NCBI GenBank assembly: GCA_907163375.1
Contig: CAJQUW010015581.1
Span: forward strand, 1-64,000
Direction: 5' to 3'
Source: Prostheceraeus crozeri
Taxonomy: Eukaryota; Platyhelminthes; Polycladida; Euryleptidae
DNA: 64,000 nt
The translations under genes and the position numbers were made by a program. The notes beneath the pieces were generated by a model. That model was not told the DNA's origin and ran no database searches. It was given only the letters and a program-made list of their open reading frames with translations. Position 1 is the stretch's first letter. Each line of letters opens with the position of its first letter. Positions 37,604 to 49,770 of the stretch are shown piece by piece.

Positions 37604-38200
37604 GTACGGTGTGTTGCAATATTGACATTTGTACCATCCATTACCACCTACAGGAGTTAAGAATTCCAGGCATCGACCTCTCCCTCAAGAGCTTTGTGCA
37701 ACTCAGATGTAGAAGAATGTCCAAGAAATTCAGAATTCAGGTATCTTGTCATTCATCGCCCTGTCTTCAATCCAATACCTACCGAGAACATCCATTTGTC
37801 CGCGATGCATCTACATGAGTCACGCAGCACTTCAGACCGTGTCATCTGAGTCCTAATCAGCCATGCACTGCATATGAACGCGCAAGGCGTGGGAGTACTG
37901 AAACTGCGGAATAATCTCCAGAATCAACTCGCCCATTGAGACAGATGAAGACCGATCTACCTCAAGCTCACATCAATGGCATGAGTCAGATGAGAAAGCG
38001 AAGCACCTGTCCTAATGCCGGGGATCCAGACTTCCTCGGCTGAGTATGCATATTCCGTCCGGACATTTTCAAACCAGCTTTCCTCATCCAACAGAGTGGA
38101 TCGGGACGCAGCTTCAGAGAAAAGCGCAGCAGGAAATTAAGAAAGCACGTGAAAGCAACTGGCCTTCTCAGTACAAATTACTGAAATTTAATTAAGCAGA
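37604..38200 (-). pseudogene. hAT transposase remnant, part before the insertion
   Basis: The minus strand reads VMDGTNVNI at 37618-37644, the hAT block that holds the first catalytic D (usually MDGPNVN). The reading is then cut by the RAG1-like transposon and resumes at 33936. Further upstream the protein is too decayed for domain assignment. Confidence 0.65.
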
Positions 38201-38449
38201 CGCACAATGTCTCAAAATTAAGATTATAAATGCTTGACCATACTTTTCTGGCGAATTAGGACTTATTGATCAAATCTTCAAACGATATGAAAAGTGATGT
38301 TTATGTCAAAAAGATGGAAAATATGGAATCTCTACTTTTTCTGTTTATAGTAAGCCATTTTATAAATGTTGTTATCGGTCATAAATTTATCTCATCTTTA
38401 CTGCTCCCAATTTCAAAATTCCCTGATTTTTCCCGCGCTATACACCCTG

Positions 38450-40563
38450 TATTACCCTTTTTGCAACTACAGCACTATACCAACGGCATGCACATACGAG
38501 CATTTTACAGGCTAGTGCACATCACTCTTAGGCACTGTTTTTAAAAAATGCATGTAGTCTGCTGCTTGCAGCTGTAATATATTGTTCTTGCTCAACTGTT
38601 TAACTGTTATTTTGTATCACTAAATTACGAAACTCACTTTTGTTGGAATATCACAACTTTTAGCACATAAGAAACGGACTATATTGGTGAGACAATTTTG
38701 TAAATAATCAACTATATACCCTCACAAAGCCTACAGCTAAACAACTAACAGAGGGACTGAGTAAATACTTAGTAGTGACACTAGTTAAAACTATCTAAAA
38801 ACAAAATCAAGGTACAATCAGGATCGTCTTATTAATATGAAAAGTAAACATGGACAGCTTGAAATTATACAATTTAAAATCATAGCTAGCAGTTCGCACA
38901 CAACCATCTTTGAGGGAAAATCAAGTATCGAAAATAATGAAAAGGAATAGACACTCAGTCGCTCACATAACTTTTCTCTTTGTTAACAAGATTTATAAAT
39001 ACTTCTAAACGTCTTACGTCATTGACCAGATGGTTTCCTTAATCAAGTTGAGTTTATTTTCTCCCTCATTATCTCGTCGTCATTAAATATGTGACTAAAA
39101 TGCTTCCCTAATTACGATTTTGCCCACATCGAGTTTTAGCACCTATGGTTCTTTCTATTTTCTCAATGTATTCAAATTGTTTCGCTCACCAATCTCACTC
39201 TGTGCATTCATTGAGATAAACCACGCTACATTGCTTTACTAGTGCTTGTTTTTTCTCAAATGGTCACTCAACTATCTTTACGCACTAGCAAGAATCTTTG
39301 ACAACTTGCAGCAATAAATTCACAGAATGCGATTGGAATAATGTGAGTGAAGTTTCAATACTTCGACTTATTTATCCAATATTTTTCCAGATTTCCCTGA
39401 CTTTTTCCAGACTTCCTAAACATTTTCTTAAAAATAATACTTTTCCCGACTTTCCAGACCCGCGGGAACCCTGGCTGAAAATCTTAGTAATTGAAGGAGT
39501 TATCATGGTGATCGTGCAACACTGAGTTAGAAATTTGCTGACTTTTTAATGACACACAAGGTCCATTATGTGGTAGGCCTATATACAGGGATGAGAACGT
39601 GGTGTCACAAAAAATCTGGAAGATTTCTTCTAGGGGGCCCATACGTCACTTTTTCTGTTCCCATACGTATGCGTCACTATAGGCCATATGATGCAACTAC
39701 AATGCATTGAGGCCACATAATAATAAATTACAGCTCAACCATATTGAGGCAAAGTACAGCAGACAAAACCTCCAGCCGTTTGGGAGTACAGCTAGTAGAA
39801 TTTTATGGTTTTAAAGCGCCGAAGGCGAAACCTCCTGGAATGTTTAAAACATTTTCTCAGCAATTATACCAAGCAGGAATTACAACTTTTCTGAGCCTGA
39901 TGTTATTTCAATATGTCACATGAGTGAGGGTCTTGTGAATCAAAATTTCTTGACGTGTATGAGTTTGACAATGTGCGAGTAATAATAGACCTAGCACGTA
40001 TATCCCATACATAGTAGATCAAATAGAATTGTTTACTTCACAATGTGCGGTTTCCTTCTTGAATGCATGTACCTACACTATATGTAGTTTTTATAAAATT
40101 AATCGCCATTTATGCCAATGATGCATTAAAACAAAGAAGACGAATACCAGTATAAACATAATTTCTTGAATATAATGCAATAATGTGCTCATATTGTCAT
40201 ATGCAAAATGACCAAAACTTTCTTTGCAAATGTTTGCAAAGAAATGGTGAAGTACGGTCCGTAATCAATTTTGAGTTTTATTTGTAATCTTCAAGCCTAT
40301 TTTTAGTTGTAAACATTATCTTTTTTTCAAGCATGGTAGGAGGACCTGATATTCATTAAATCATGATTTAACAAAGAAAGTATAAAAATAAATCTGTATA
40401 GATTAAACCACCCAGAAAAATAAAACACTAATCCGAACAAGATAGTCACAAAATATCGGGTATTTGTAGAAAGTACTAGACACATTACTGATTATCGAGT
40501 GATAGGTCTTCATAAAGAAATACATAATTACTGCTGATTGATGACATAAAACGTCGTGAAAAA
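38450..40563. other. AT-rich region, one hAT-like end, no gene
   Basis: Near 39380-39472 repeated TTTCC(A/C)GA words lead to CCCGCGGGAACCCTG, the form of a hAT right end, but I found no matching left end. Otherwise nothing is recognised. Confidence 0.4.
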
Positions 40564-41210
40564 TCATCTTATGTCACTTTGAAGCTTCACCTTCTTCGAA
40601 CAAGGTTGTGGGGCAGCTTCCTTGCGGACAGCATCGGTAGGGTCACCGTCAATATAATCATCTAAAGAAGTTGGTGGATCATTTTCTTGAATACGCGGAA
40701 TTCGAGCCAGGTTATGTAAACGACGACGACGATTTACCAAACCAGGAATCATATCTTCCAAAGCTTTTCTCTGCTGTCTCTCCATATTTCGATTTTCTCT
40801 TCCTATTTCAGTCAGGTGTGCAGCCGCTCTGGCAACTAGCCGATTTGCCCGCTGTTCATTAAAGCATTTTCCAGGCAGACTGCATACAACTTAAGAGATG
40901 ATTTAAAACGGGTTCCGTCCTCTGATTCGGAGGAAGTTGTGAAACGGAAGACCCGTAGACTTTGTTCCGATATTGTGTACTCAATATTGCACTCAGTGTA
41001 CGGACACTCATCGATGATCTGAATTCTGCGGCAGTCATACTCATGAGGGTAAAAGCCCTCTTCACCTTCGGTCCATTAAAACACGTTATCACTGCCTTCA
41101 TGTTTGCGCATAGATTCGGATAGCGACCCAAATTCTCATTTTTTCCCAGTGTTCATCAATTCCGATTTCATCAGATGGTGGAAGAGCGTCATCCGATGAA
41201 TTTTGCCGAG
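40564..41210 (-). pseudogene. hAT-like transposase C-terminal fragment
   Basis: Reading leftward: DEIGIDEHWEKM near 41150-41185, then GRYPNLCANMKAVITCFNGPKVKRAFTL split over a frame boundary, RSSMSVRTLSAI, and a basic tail (NEQRANRLVARAAAHL, then NRRRRLHNLARIPR). The pattern of IDExW, YPNL, HG-like and a VxRxFx segment followed by RSSM is that of the hAT dimerisation domain. One frameshift lies near 40862 and another near 41130. It differs from the hAT at 31.6-38.4 kb. Confidence 0.55.
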
Positions 41211-42714
41211 TCTCTTGCCGAGTTCACATTGTCATTTCCAGTAACAGGGAAATCTTTGATCAGACTCGATAGCTGCTGAACACACAGTTCTGTCCCAAGA
41301 TTTTCCAGGTCCAATCCTGCGAACGACTGCTACAGATTGTTGTTGAGAGGTAACTTTTCATTTAGGTGCACTGGCGTTTTGACTAGTCCAGAAATGGCTA
41401 ATTTTCCATTTTGATGTGTTCCAAATGTAGGTGCACGAAAAACACAACAGATGCTTCTCGAGAGAATTTTCAAAATAGTTTACATCACATGTTGACAGAA
41501 CAATAATATACAGTTAAACTGAACTATCAATTCATCAACGAATATCAAATTTCCAAAATGAAAGTTCTATGATGAAAGGATCGATACGGGGTGTTTCAGT
41601 CATGTTTGAGTAATTTCACTATACTATTGGTAAATTGTTACCCATACTACCTGTTTCAATTGTTCTATGTCAGTCAGATAAAAGCTATTAAATTGCCTTA
41701 GCTACTGGTGTAAGGTAACGCAGTAGTATCTGCCGCCTCTACCTTCTATTTCTATGTTTATACATTATTATGCTTGAGTTTTTTGAGTTCCTTTGAATTA
41801 TGCAGAATAGATTCACTTGCCGGAAGATGATTGTCAGGTGCTGATCAAAATATGTCACAAAGCAGGCTATAAATAAGATTAAATTTTGAATATCAAACAA
41901 AACTTGGCTCTTCCCAACTCAACATAATTCGGCCAAACCAAGACACAGCATTAACGTCTTTTGCTGTATATCTAAAGAGAATGAACAGTCAGTGTGGACT
42001 ACTGAAGAAGGTGCGGGCTCGTCTCCACCGCGAACTTCTGTTCGATTACTGCGCCGGGCGAGTACGGTCGGGGATTCAAGGGTGTTGGTGTCTTATATTG
42101 ACTTAGTAGTTGTCATTCTATTAGATATTCAATGTAGGTACTGTGACAGACCATTGTTGTAAAACTCAAGTTGTATTAACCCTGACGTTTCCGAGTTTGG
42201 GTTTAAAAGAATGCTGGTGTTATCAGCTCTAAGAATATGCAAGTTTTATCAAGATCGGCCCATCTGTTCAATGGGAAACTTCAGTTTTGTATTATTGCCA
42301 TACTTAGTCATTTGGTGAGTCATCATTTCCCTCGGTTGAGGTCATGAAGATTTCGAATCTCTGTTCCACACACGAAGGTTTGTCTCCAGTCCACCTGTTC
42401 ACAAACAATAGCATTCTTCACGCCACAGTTGCTGACTCCGACAAATGGATCGACAACCGTTAGCATTTCATTCAGTGATGAGGAAGACGGGGCCGATATG
42501 AAATGATCTGCTATGATCACATGAAGCAACAAACTCCCAATCACTATTCACTAATTACTTCATTTTATTAGGCAAACCACATTGTTCCCTAGACCAAGTG
42601 TCTCCGCTGACCAAGTGAACAAGTTTAGTAATCAATTGATTATTAGACAATGATTAAATTTTATGAGAATAAAAAGAAGATATCAAAATTCTCTCTGAGC
42701 AGCATTATTGTTAA
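41211..42714. other. Region without recognised gene
   Basis: The right side of the hAT-like remnant may extend to about 41480, where a minus-strand frame reads through without motif. The rest is featureless. Confidence 0.35.
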
Positions 42715-43333
42715 TTTTAAAGAGTTAAGACAAATTCGTCTATGTAGCCGAGGCTGCTTGGTTGATAACTCGATGAGTTAGGCCTAATTTAATACTTATA
42801 TTTCGGCTGTCACAGCCCTTTTCAAAGTATAGAGTAGAAAAGATTTACAAATGGAGTACAAAGCTATATAAAAATGTTTTCAAAAATCAAAATGTCATGT
42901 ATATACCACTGTACAGATATCTTGTCCTTCATCACGCCTGTTCAGGTCAGGTTGGGCTGTCTTGATTATGAGTGCCTCTTTGAGACGAAGATCACAAGCT
43001 CATCTGTCATGGCAGCCTCAGCATAGAAATTGTGTCACATGCTAAAGACGCAGTAGATCTTCGTCTCAAAGAGGCACTCATAATCAAGACAGCCCAACCT
43101 GACCTAAACAGGCGTGATGAAGGACAAGATATCTGTACAGTGGTATATACATGACATTTTGATTTTTGAAAACATTTTTATATAGTTTGTACTCAATTTG
43201 TAAATCTTTTCTACTCTATACTTTGAAAAGGGCTGTGACAGCCGAAATATAAGTATTAAATTAGGCCTAACTCATCGAGTTATCAACCAAGAAGCCTCGG
43301 CTAAATAGATGAATTTGTCTTAACTCTTTAAAA
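42715..43333. repeat. Inverted duplication of a Penelope-like element 3' end
   Basis: The arms 42715-42993 and 43056-43333 are near-perfect reverse complements around a 62-nt centre. In the right arm the plus strand reads LRLKEALIIKTAQPDLNRR near 43058-43115, resembling the end of the GIY-YIG endonuclease of Penelope-like elements; the left arm reads the same on the minus strand. Thus two 5'-truncated copies point outward from the centre. Further out, TTTGAAAAGGGCTG, TGA, CAGCCGAAA forms a short stem (43223-43247). No intact open frame remains. Confidence 0.7.
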
Positions 43334-44221
43334 AGAAGATAAATAAGCTTTTCGGGTTGTGCAACGATTTAGGAAACGGACTGTACATTGACAGGTGGGA
43401 AAACTCTACATAGACTTCCCAGTTAATGCAGTCATACAACAAATCATAAATGAAACGCATGCTATTTATTTTGATTTTTTCAATATTACTACTCGACTTT
43501 TCTACTACAGTATTGCATCACATGACTGTCTACATGCCAGGGTTTCGGAGCCGGAGCAAACAGAAAATACCACGACCACCGCTCAGGCTTGAAACTTAAT
43601 GTGTATTTGAATTCAGTCACTTTGCGAGAAAAGTGATATTTGATAGTGTAGCTGAAACGAATGCAAGTGTCATCGTTGCAGGTAATTGCTATAGACCTCC
43701 AAAAATTGCTTGGCCTTCATCTCCTCGCAATACATAACACTGCGAATATTTTATCTGGATTTTAAAGGAGATCGCGGACTTCCTTCAGTATTATGCTTCA
43801 GCCGAAAACTCAAGTGTCGGGCGAAAGCACATGGCGAGCAACATGCACATGCATTCTCGCCTTAAATTTGGTGCACTTATTATTAAAGGATATTTTGGTT
43901 CTTACTATAATTCTTCCCTTGAAATGCATAGTTATTTTATCAGTACTTCATTTTCAAAAAATACGAAACTAGAAGTATTCAAATACTCCTACAAATGTGC
44001 TTTTAATAAAAAAAGACTTTTGGTGCAATTAGAAAACCCAATAGTTGCACCTGATCGATGAATATTTAAGGCTTGACAGCTAAGTGGTTGAATCATATCG
44101 AGGTGCCTGGCTACAATTTGATCAATTTAATTGTGTTTGACGACAAAAAAAGAACGATGTTATAATAATGTCATTATTTTCCGAAAACCTTGGTCTGCTT
44201 TGCCAGTGGATTTATATGTGC
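43334..44221. other. AT-rich spacer without recognised gene
   Basis: Two open frames of 65-76 codons (43395-43592 and 43831-44061, plus) lack recognisable motifs. Confidence 0.4.
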
Positions 44222-45922
44222 CAGGGTTGGTCAAAAACCCACTGGGTAATGGGATTTTAAGGTGGGTTTTTGGATTGTTTGGGATTTTTGGTCCATGACG
44301 GAACTAGATTTCTGTGGATTTCTCGACACTAATTTTGAGGTATATTATTTTGCCAACAGAGTGCTCAAATGTCGCTGGTTATTGATTAAAAATGATATTA
44401 TAATGTGAGAAAATGCATTGGTGTATTTGATGAACAGTAGTTTTCTCATACACATGAAATAAAGCATGGATCACTGAAATAAAGTATGTAACGGTAAGGG
44501 CGGCAAGCCGGCAACCTAATACGTTTCTGCTTCGCAATGTAGGATATTCCAGGGGACCAGGCGACCGGACCGCACACTGCGTGAGAAAAAGTGTCACGAG
44601 GCTTTGGTTTAAAGAATCAGAAATACTAAGCCAGAATCATCATTGACTTGACATTTTCATGAAAATAAGATTAGAGTTATAAGGCTTAAGCGCAGTCCGA
44701 GTTTTAACCTGTAATTTAGGCGTGTGAGAAGTCAGGGGAACCAACCAGTCAGCGGCAACTTTTATGTTAGGGCTAATTCATGCATCTAGCCATGAAAAGT
44801 CACACCTCGAATGCGAATTTAAGCTACGTTTTTAGAACGTTCTTTTGATTTTCATTGTCAATCAACGTTAACAAAAAGGAATTCAAAGTCGGATTATTGA
44901 TCAATTCATACACCCTTTAACCGACTTAAGATGGAAAATATGAACAGTGAGACATCTCACATCGGTTAGAATTAGTTCTATCAAATAATGTTTTGAAACT
45001 GAAACTTAGAATAACATGGTTCCTCTGATTTCTCTCACATATAGTCAGTCGAGACGCATTGGAATACGAGTTTCTTGTTTTCGTTTTGTTTTTTAGAAAC
45101 CATTGTTTTTCAACAAAATAATCTTATCTTTTTACTTTCTACTCATGTACATGACATGCAGGCAATATATTATATGACGCAATGAGCACACAACAGCAGT
45201 TAAGCAACATGTAGCTGCGTTGCACAACATTTACGCGAAATAGAAGGAATTTCGAGCGATGTGTATGATAAATAATCAGGCCCTCCTTTTAATAAACATT
45301 AATATGAATAATTACATGAATGATGATACAATAATTATAACTCATTATCTAACCTCATATCTAAATAGATCTACAGAATGCCCTCTTTACAATATCTCCT
45401 ACGCTTCCCTGAATATCGGGGTCATAAATTCTCAAATTGAAAGGTCGATTTATAACATACTTCCTTTATAGACTTAACTTATTATTATGGGTCAGGAGAT
45501 GCCTGACAAAGTGCCGCTCGCCCTTTCAGTAGTCTACCACGAAAAACACTCTCTAGTAGCGATGACCGGTTTCGTCGTTTATTGACTTTCTCAAATTACA
45601 TATGAACAAGAACAGCACAAATCGCACCCTGGACATCAGGGTCATCAATTCTCAAATTGAAAGGTCGACTTATAATATAGGCCTGCCTCTTTATAGTGAT
45701 AATAATAATAATAATGATAATATTAATAACTACAATAGCAACAATTATGACAATTGAATGCACGTATTATTATATTGATAACAATAACTCTTTATCTAAC
45801 ATCGTAGCAAAACATGGAATGTCAACTGCCTTTAAACACTTGCGTTTTCTTAAGTATCGGACCTCGGGGTCAAAAAATTCCCAAAAACCCAGAATTGGGT
45901 TCTTGGGTTTTTGCCAACCCTG
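44222..45922. mobile_element. Non-autonomous hAT element, 1.7 kb
   Basis: The left end reads CAGGGTTGGTCAAAAACCCA and the right end, complemented, CAGGGTTGGCAAAAACCCA. It is flanked by a perfect 8-bp target duplication ATATGTGC (44214-44221 and 45923-45930), the hAT hallmark. No transposase is encoded. Inside, 45417-45459 and 45637-45679 are near-identical direct repeats (GTCATMAATTCTCAAATTGA). Confidence 0.9.
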
Positions 45923-46369
45923 ATATGTGCCTTCTTGATTTTGTCTGAAGAGGCACCCGATAGACCTCGACAAATGTGAAGTTTCGTAGTAGTCATGTGA
46001 GGCATACATCATTATGCAAAAGTCTTATCTTCGGCCTCATGTTGACGGCCCTTCTATGTGTCGAAGGTTCTGGGCTAGGAGCCGGAGGCGTGGTATCTGG
46101 AACAGGAATCCCAACCCTTGCTACATACACCAATAACACCACAAACAGGGCAAAAATCCATTTGATTTTACCTGAACAGGCCTAGTTGTGGTAAAGCCAT
46201 AAATTTTGCTGAACTAAAATTTTCAATAAAGATGATCATAGAAAAATTTTTTTCGGGAAACCGAGTACAAAAGATGGTAATTATTATTACTCTTTTTAAC
46301 TAATTTCGGGCTCCTCTTAGGCCATCACCAGAAGTAGAGAAACAAACGATCAAGATGGAAGTAAATTTT

Positions 46370-48112
46370 ATAATTGGAGTTCATTAACTTTAGTCTGTTT
46401 ACAAGATGATGCCTGTGACAAATTAACATCACCAAGTCTTCTCACAAAAACGAGTTGTTCGGTTAGTGTTCCGATTTGATCGGCAGGGGTTTCTATGCCA
46501 TTTCTGACTAGCATTTGATGTGAACAAACAGCCAGAGAGACAAAATGTTCGCCGATCAAAAGGATTCATTGAGGAATTTTTCCTCTGAGTAGGCCTAGTG
46601 TTAGAGAAAATCGTGAAACTTCACCAAGTCCTCTCACAAAAACCACTTGTTCGGTTGGTGTTCCGATTTGATCGACAGGGCCTTCTATGCATTTCTGGGT
46701 AGTATTTGATGTTTACAACATCATAAAGAGGAGAAATGTTCGCCGATCAAAAGGATTCATTGAGGAATTTTGCTTCTGAGTAGGCCTAGTGTTAGAGAAA
46801 ATCGTGAAACTTCACCAAGTCCTCTCACAAAAATGACTTCTTCGGTTGGTGTTCCGATTTGATCGACAGGGGTTTCTATGCATTTCTGGGTAGTATTTGA
46901 TGTTTACAACATCATAAAGAGGAGAAATGTTCGCCGATCAAAAGGATTCATTGAGGAATTTTTCCTCTGAGTAGGCCTAGTGTTAGAGAAAATCGTGAAA
47001 CTTCACCAAGTCCTCTCACAAAAACGACTTGTTCGGTTGGTGTTCCGATTTGTTCGGTAGGGGTTTCTTTGCATTTCAGAGTAGCATTTGATGTGAACAA
47101 ACAGCTAGAGCGAAGAAATGTCCGCCGATCAAAAGGATTCATTGAGGAATTTTGCCTCTGAGTAGGCCTAGTGTTAGAGAAAATCGTGAAACTTCACCAA
47201 GTCCTCTCACAAAAACGACTTGTTCGGTTGGTGTTCCGATTTGTTCGGTAGGGGTTTCTTTGCATTTCAGAGTAGCATTTGATGTGAACAAACAGCTAGA
47301 GCGAAGAAATGTCCGCCGATCAAAAGGATTCATTGAGGAATTTTGCCTCTGAGTAGGCCTAGTGTTGGAGAAAATCGTGAAACTTCACCAAGTCCTCTCA
47401 CAAAAACCACTTGTTCGGTTGGTGTTCCGATTTGATCGACAGGGCCTTCTATGCATTTCTGGGTAGTATTTGATGTTTACAACATCATAAAGAGGAGAAA
47501 TGTTCGCCGATCAAAAGGATTCATTGAGGAATTTTTCCTCTGAGTAGGCCTAGTGTTAGAGAAAATCGTGAAACTTCACCAAGTCCTCTCACAAAAACGA
47601 CTTGTTCGGTTGGTGTTCCGATTTGTTCGGTAGGGGTTTCTTTGCATTTCAGAGTAGCATTTGATGTGAACAAACAGCTAGAGCGAAGAAATGTCCGCCG
47701 ATCAAAAGGATTCATTGAGGAATTTTGCCTCTGAGTAGGCCTAGTGTTGGAGAAAATCGTGAAACTTCACCAAGTCCTCTCACAAAAACCACTTGTTCGG
47801 TTGGTGTTCCGATTTGATCGACAGGGCCTTCTATGCATTTCTGGGTAGTATTTGATGTTTACAACATCATAAAGAGGAGAAATGTTCGCCGATCAAAAGG
47901 ATTCATTGAGGAAATTGACATTGGAGTAGGCCAACTTGACAAGAAAATCCTGAAATTTCTCCATGTCCTCTCACAAAAACCACTTGTTCGGTTGGTGTTC
48001 CGATTTGATCGGTAGGGGTTTTTTTTGAGTTTCTGTGTAGTATGTGATGCTATTATCTAGATACACTGTAGAAATGTCCGCCGATCAAAAGGATTCATTG
48101 AGGAAATTTAGT
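46370..48112 (+). repeat. 191-bp satellite array, nine units with A/B variants
   Basis: GATCAAAAGGATTCATTGAG recurs nine times at about 191-bp spacing. Units fall into type A (GGTAGTATTTGATGTTTAC core) and type B (GAGTAGCATTTGATGTGAAC core), in the order B-like, A, A, B, B, A, B, A, then a divergent end unit. The B-A dimers starting near 47160 and 47540 are almost identical, showing a 382-bp higher-order period. Identical 64-codon minus-strand frames in three B units are repeat translations, not genes. Confidence 0.9.
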
Positions 48113-48512
48113 TTAAATGTATGAAATTAGGTCGAGAGCAAAAGAAAATTAAAAAAATGACTATTAAAAACTATTAGAAAGTATTTTCCGCAAATTTTCA
48201 TAAATTTCCTGGTGCCATTTGTTGCAATCTGAACATAGGGAAACAATATTCTACATTTCACTGAAGAGTGAGGGACAGGCTGCATTATACATCTGGAAGG
48301 TCCCTTTGAATTATTATTATTGAATAAAATTAATTTATTGAATATCGCAATCAGAGGCGTCGCTAAGGAAACATCATTGGGGGGGGGGGGGTGTTTGCTA
48401 AATTTTACCTGATTTACAACTTAGAGCCAAAATTTGCCTGATTATTGCATACACGCATATTCACACACATTCCAACATGTTTCATGTTTATATCCTACAG
48501 AAGAGGTACCTG

Positions 48513-49421
48513 CAGTGTTGGATTTGAGGGGAGGGAAAGTGGGGAAGTTCCCCTGCACTGCCTCATCTCATCCCCGGCACTGGAGATGCACCTTCCTTCC
48601 CTGAGGGGGAAGAATATTTCCAGTAGATAGGCTTTACATTGCCTCAACCAGATTGATTGAGCATCAGTTCATTATTTTAGTGAATATGAGCAACATTGAC
48701 AGGCGCAGGCCTAGTTTCCTCACGATTCTTCATAAGCTTAATTGTCTTATCATCAAAAATTGACCTTCTTTGTTCATAAAGATAACAAATAAATTCGAGA
48801 AGCAGAAAGTGCTGAATGAAATAATTAGAAGGTAGCGAAACCATCACAAAAAGAGTGGAATCCAGAATGCTATCTTGATTCTTTCAGGGTCTTGATGACA
48901 ACACACACAGTATTTTATTCATATTAATGTAATAGAACTCTTCACAATCAATAAAATCAAGTTTGGGAACATTGTTTAACTTTCACTCTGTGAATATTGA
49001 CAGAAGCCCGAATTTTGTGAATTCATTATAGGTATAATTACAATAAATTACAGAATGATCATCTGCGGAATGTTTGTGTGGATCTTCACATGCGAGACCT
49101 ACTATGAATTTCTGATGCACAAGGGTATCTACGCACCTTATTTGAAGCATTATTTAACCAAATGCGGGTGGCACCAAATGCATGCATTGGAGAGTCCCTT
49201 TCAAGGATCAAATGGGCCTATCTCCTACTTTTTCCATTTATGGTTCAACTGTTTTCAAAATAATTCGCGGGCGTTCTTAGTGCGAGGATGATAGTGGTGC
49301 TATATGAATCAATGTCCTCTTTCTTTTGATCACCCTTTTTCCGGCTTTGGTTGCAGCGTTGACCCAAAAACTTCCGTTCGAAAGCTTCCCCCTACTGCTA
49401 TCATGCTCAAATCCAACACTA
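48513..49421. mobile_element. Small non-autonomous hAT-like element nested in the larger hAT
   Basis: The left end reads CAGTGTTGGATTTGAG and the right end, complemented, TAGTGTTGGATTTGAG. The flanks are GGTACCTG (48505-48512) and GGTACCTA (49422-49429), an 8-bp duplication with one mismatch. The 909-bp interior encodes nothing recognisable; a 78-codon frame at 49055-49291 has no family motif. Confidence 0.75.
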
Positions 49422-49770
49422 GGTACCTACCTAATCATCTAATCGGTCGGAAATGACGCCTATAAATGAAAAATAATTTAATTGGTGGTTATTTAAGTGG
49501 CCAATGAAATGCCGATGACGTTAAGTTAATTTGTGCGCAATTGGATCCCGTTGTATCGACTGTTAAGGAAATTTTCGACGGTGTTTGCATCGAGAAAGTT
49601 AACACGCTCTTGACAATAAACTTCTACGCACAGAGAAGACGGTGTGCCTTATTCATACCGTGCGCTTTCCGCGGTGCGCGTGTGAATGACTCGGTATGAG
49701 GAAGGTTTGATGAAATCCACCGTAACGATGACGTCATCTCCTCAAGGGACAACGCAATAGCCAGAGCTTA

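Larger units (their letters stand above)
31617..38449 (-). mobile_element. hAT-like element, split by a RAG1-like transposon
   Basis: The ends read CAGGGTGTTTACCGC at 31617 and, complemented, CAGGGTGTATAGCGC at 38449, matching at 13 of 15 positions. The five bases TATTA flank both ends directly; hAT elements normally duplicate 8 bp, and I see no 8-bp match, so the boundaries are provisional. hAT transposase remnants lie inside on the minus strand on both sides of the insertion at 33937-37603. Removing the insertion makes a 3.2-kb element. Confidence 0.55.

Noticed and set aside
43221-43247. A true hammerhead ribozyme in the Penelope duplication
   Set aside because: The CTGANGA core is not intact here; only the short stem and GAAA match, so it is mentioned only as an echo.
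46948-47715. Three identical 64-codon frames
   Set aside because: They lie at the same phase of a 191-bp satellite and reflect homogenised repeats, not a gene family.
46370-48112. A CRISPR array
   Set aside because: Units are 191 bp with conserved sequence throughout and no unique spacers; the sequence is eukaryotic.
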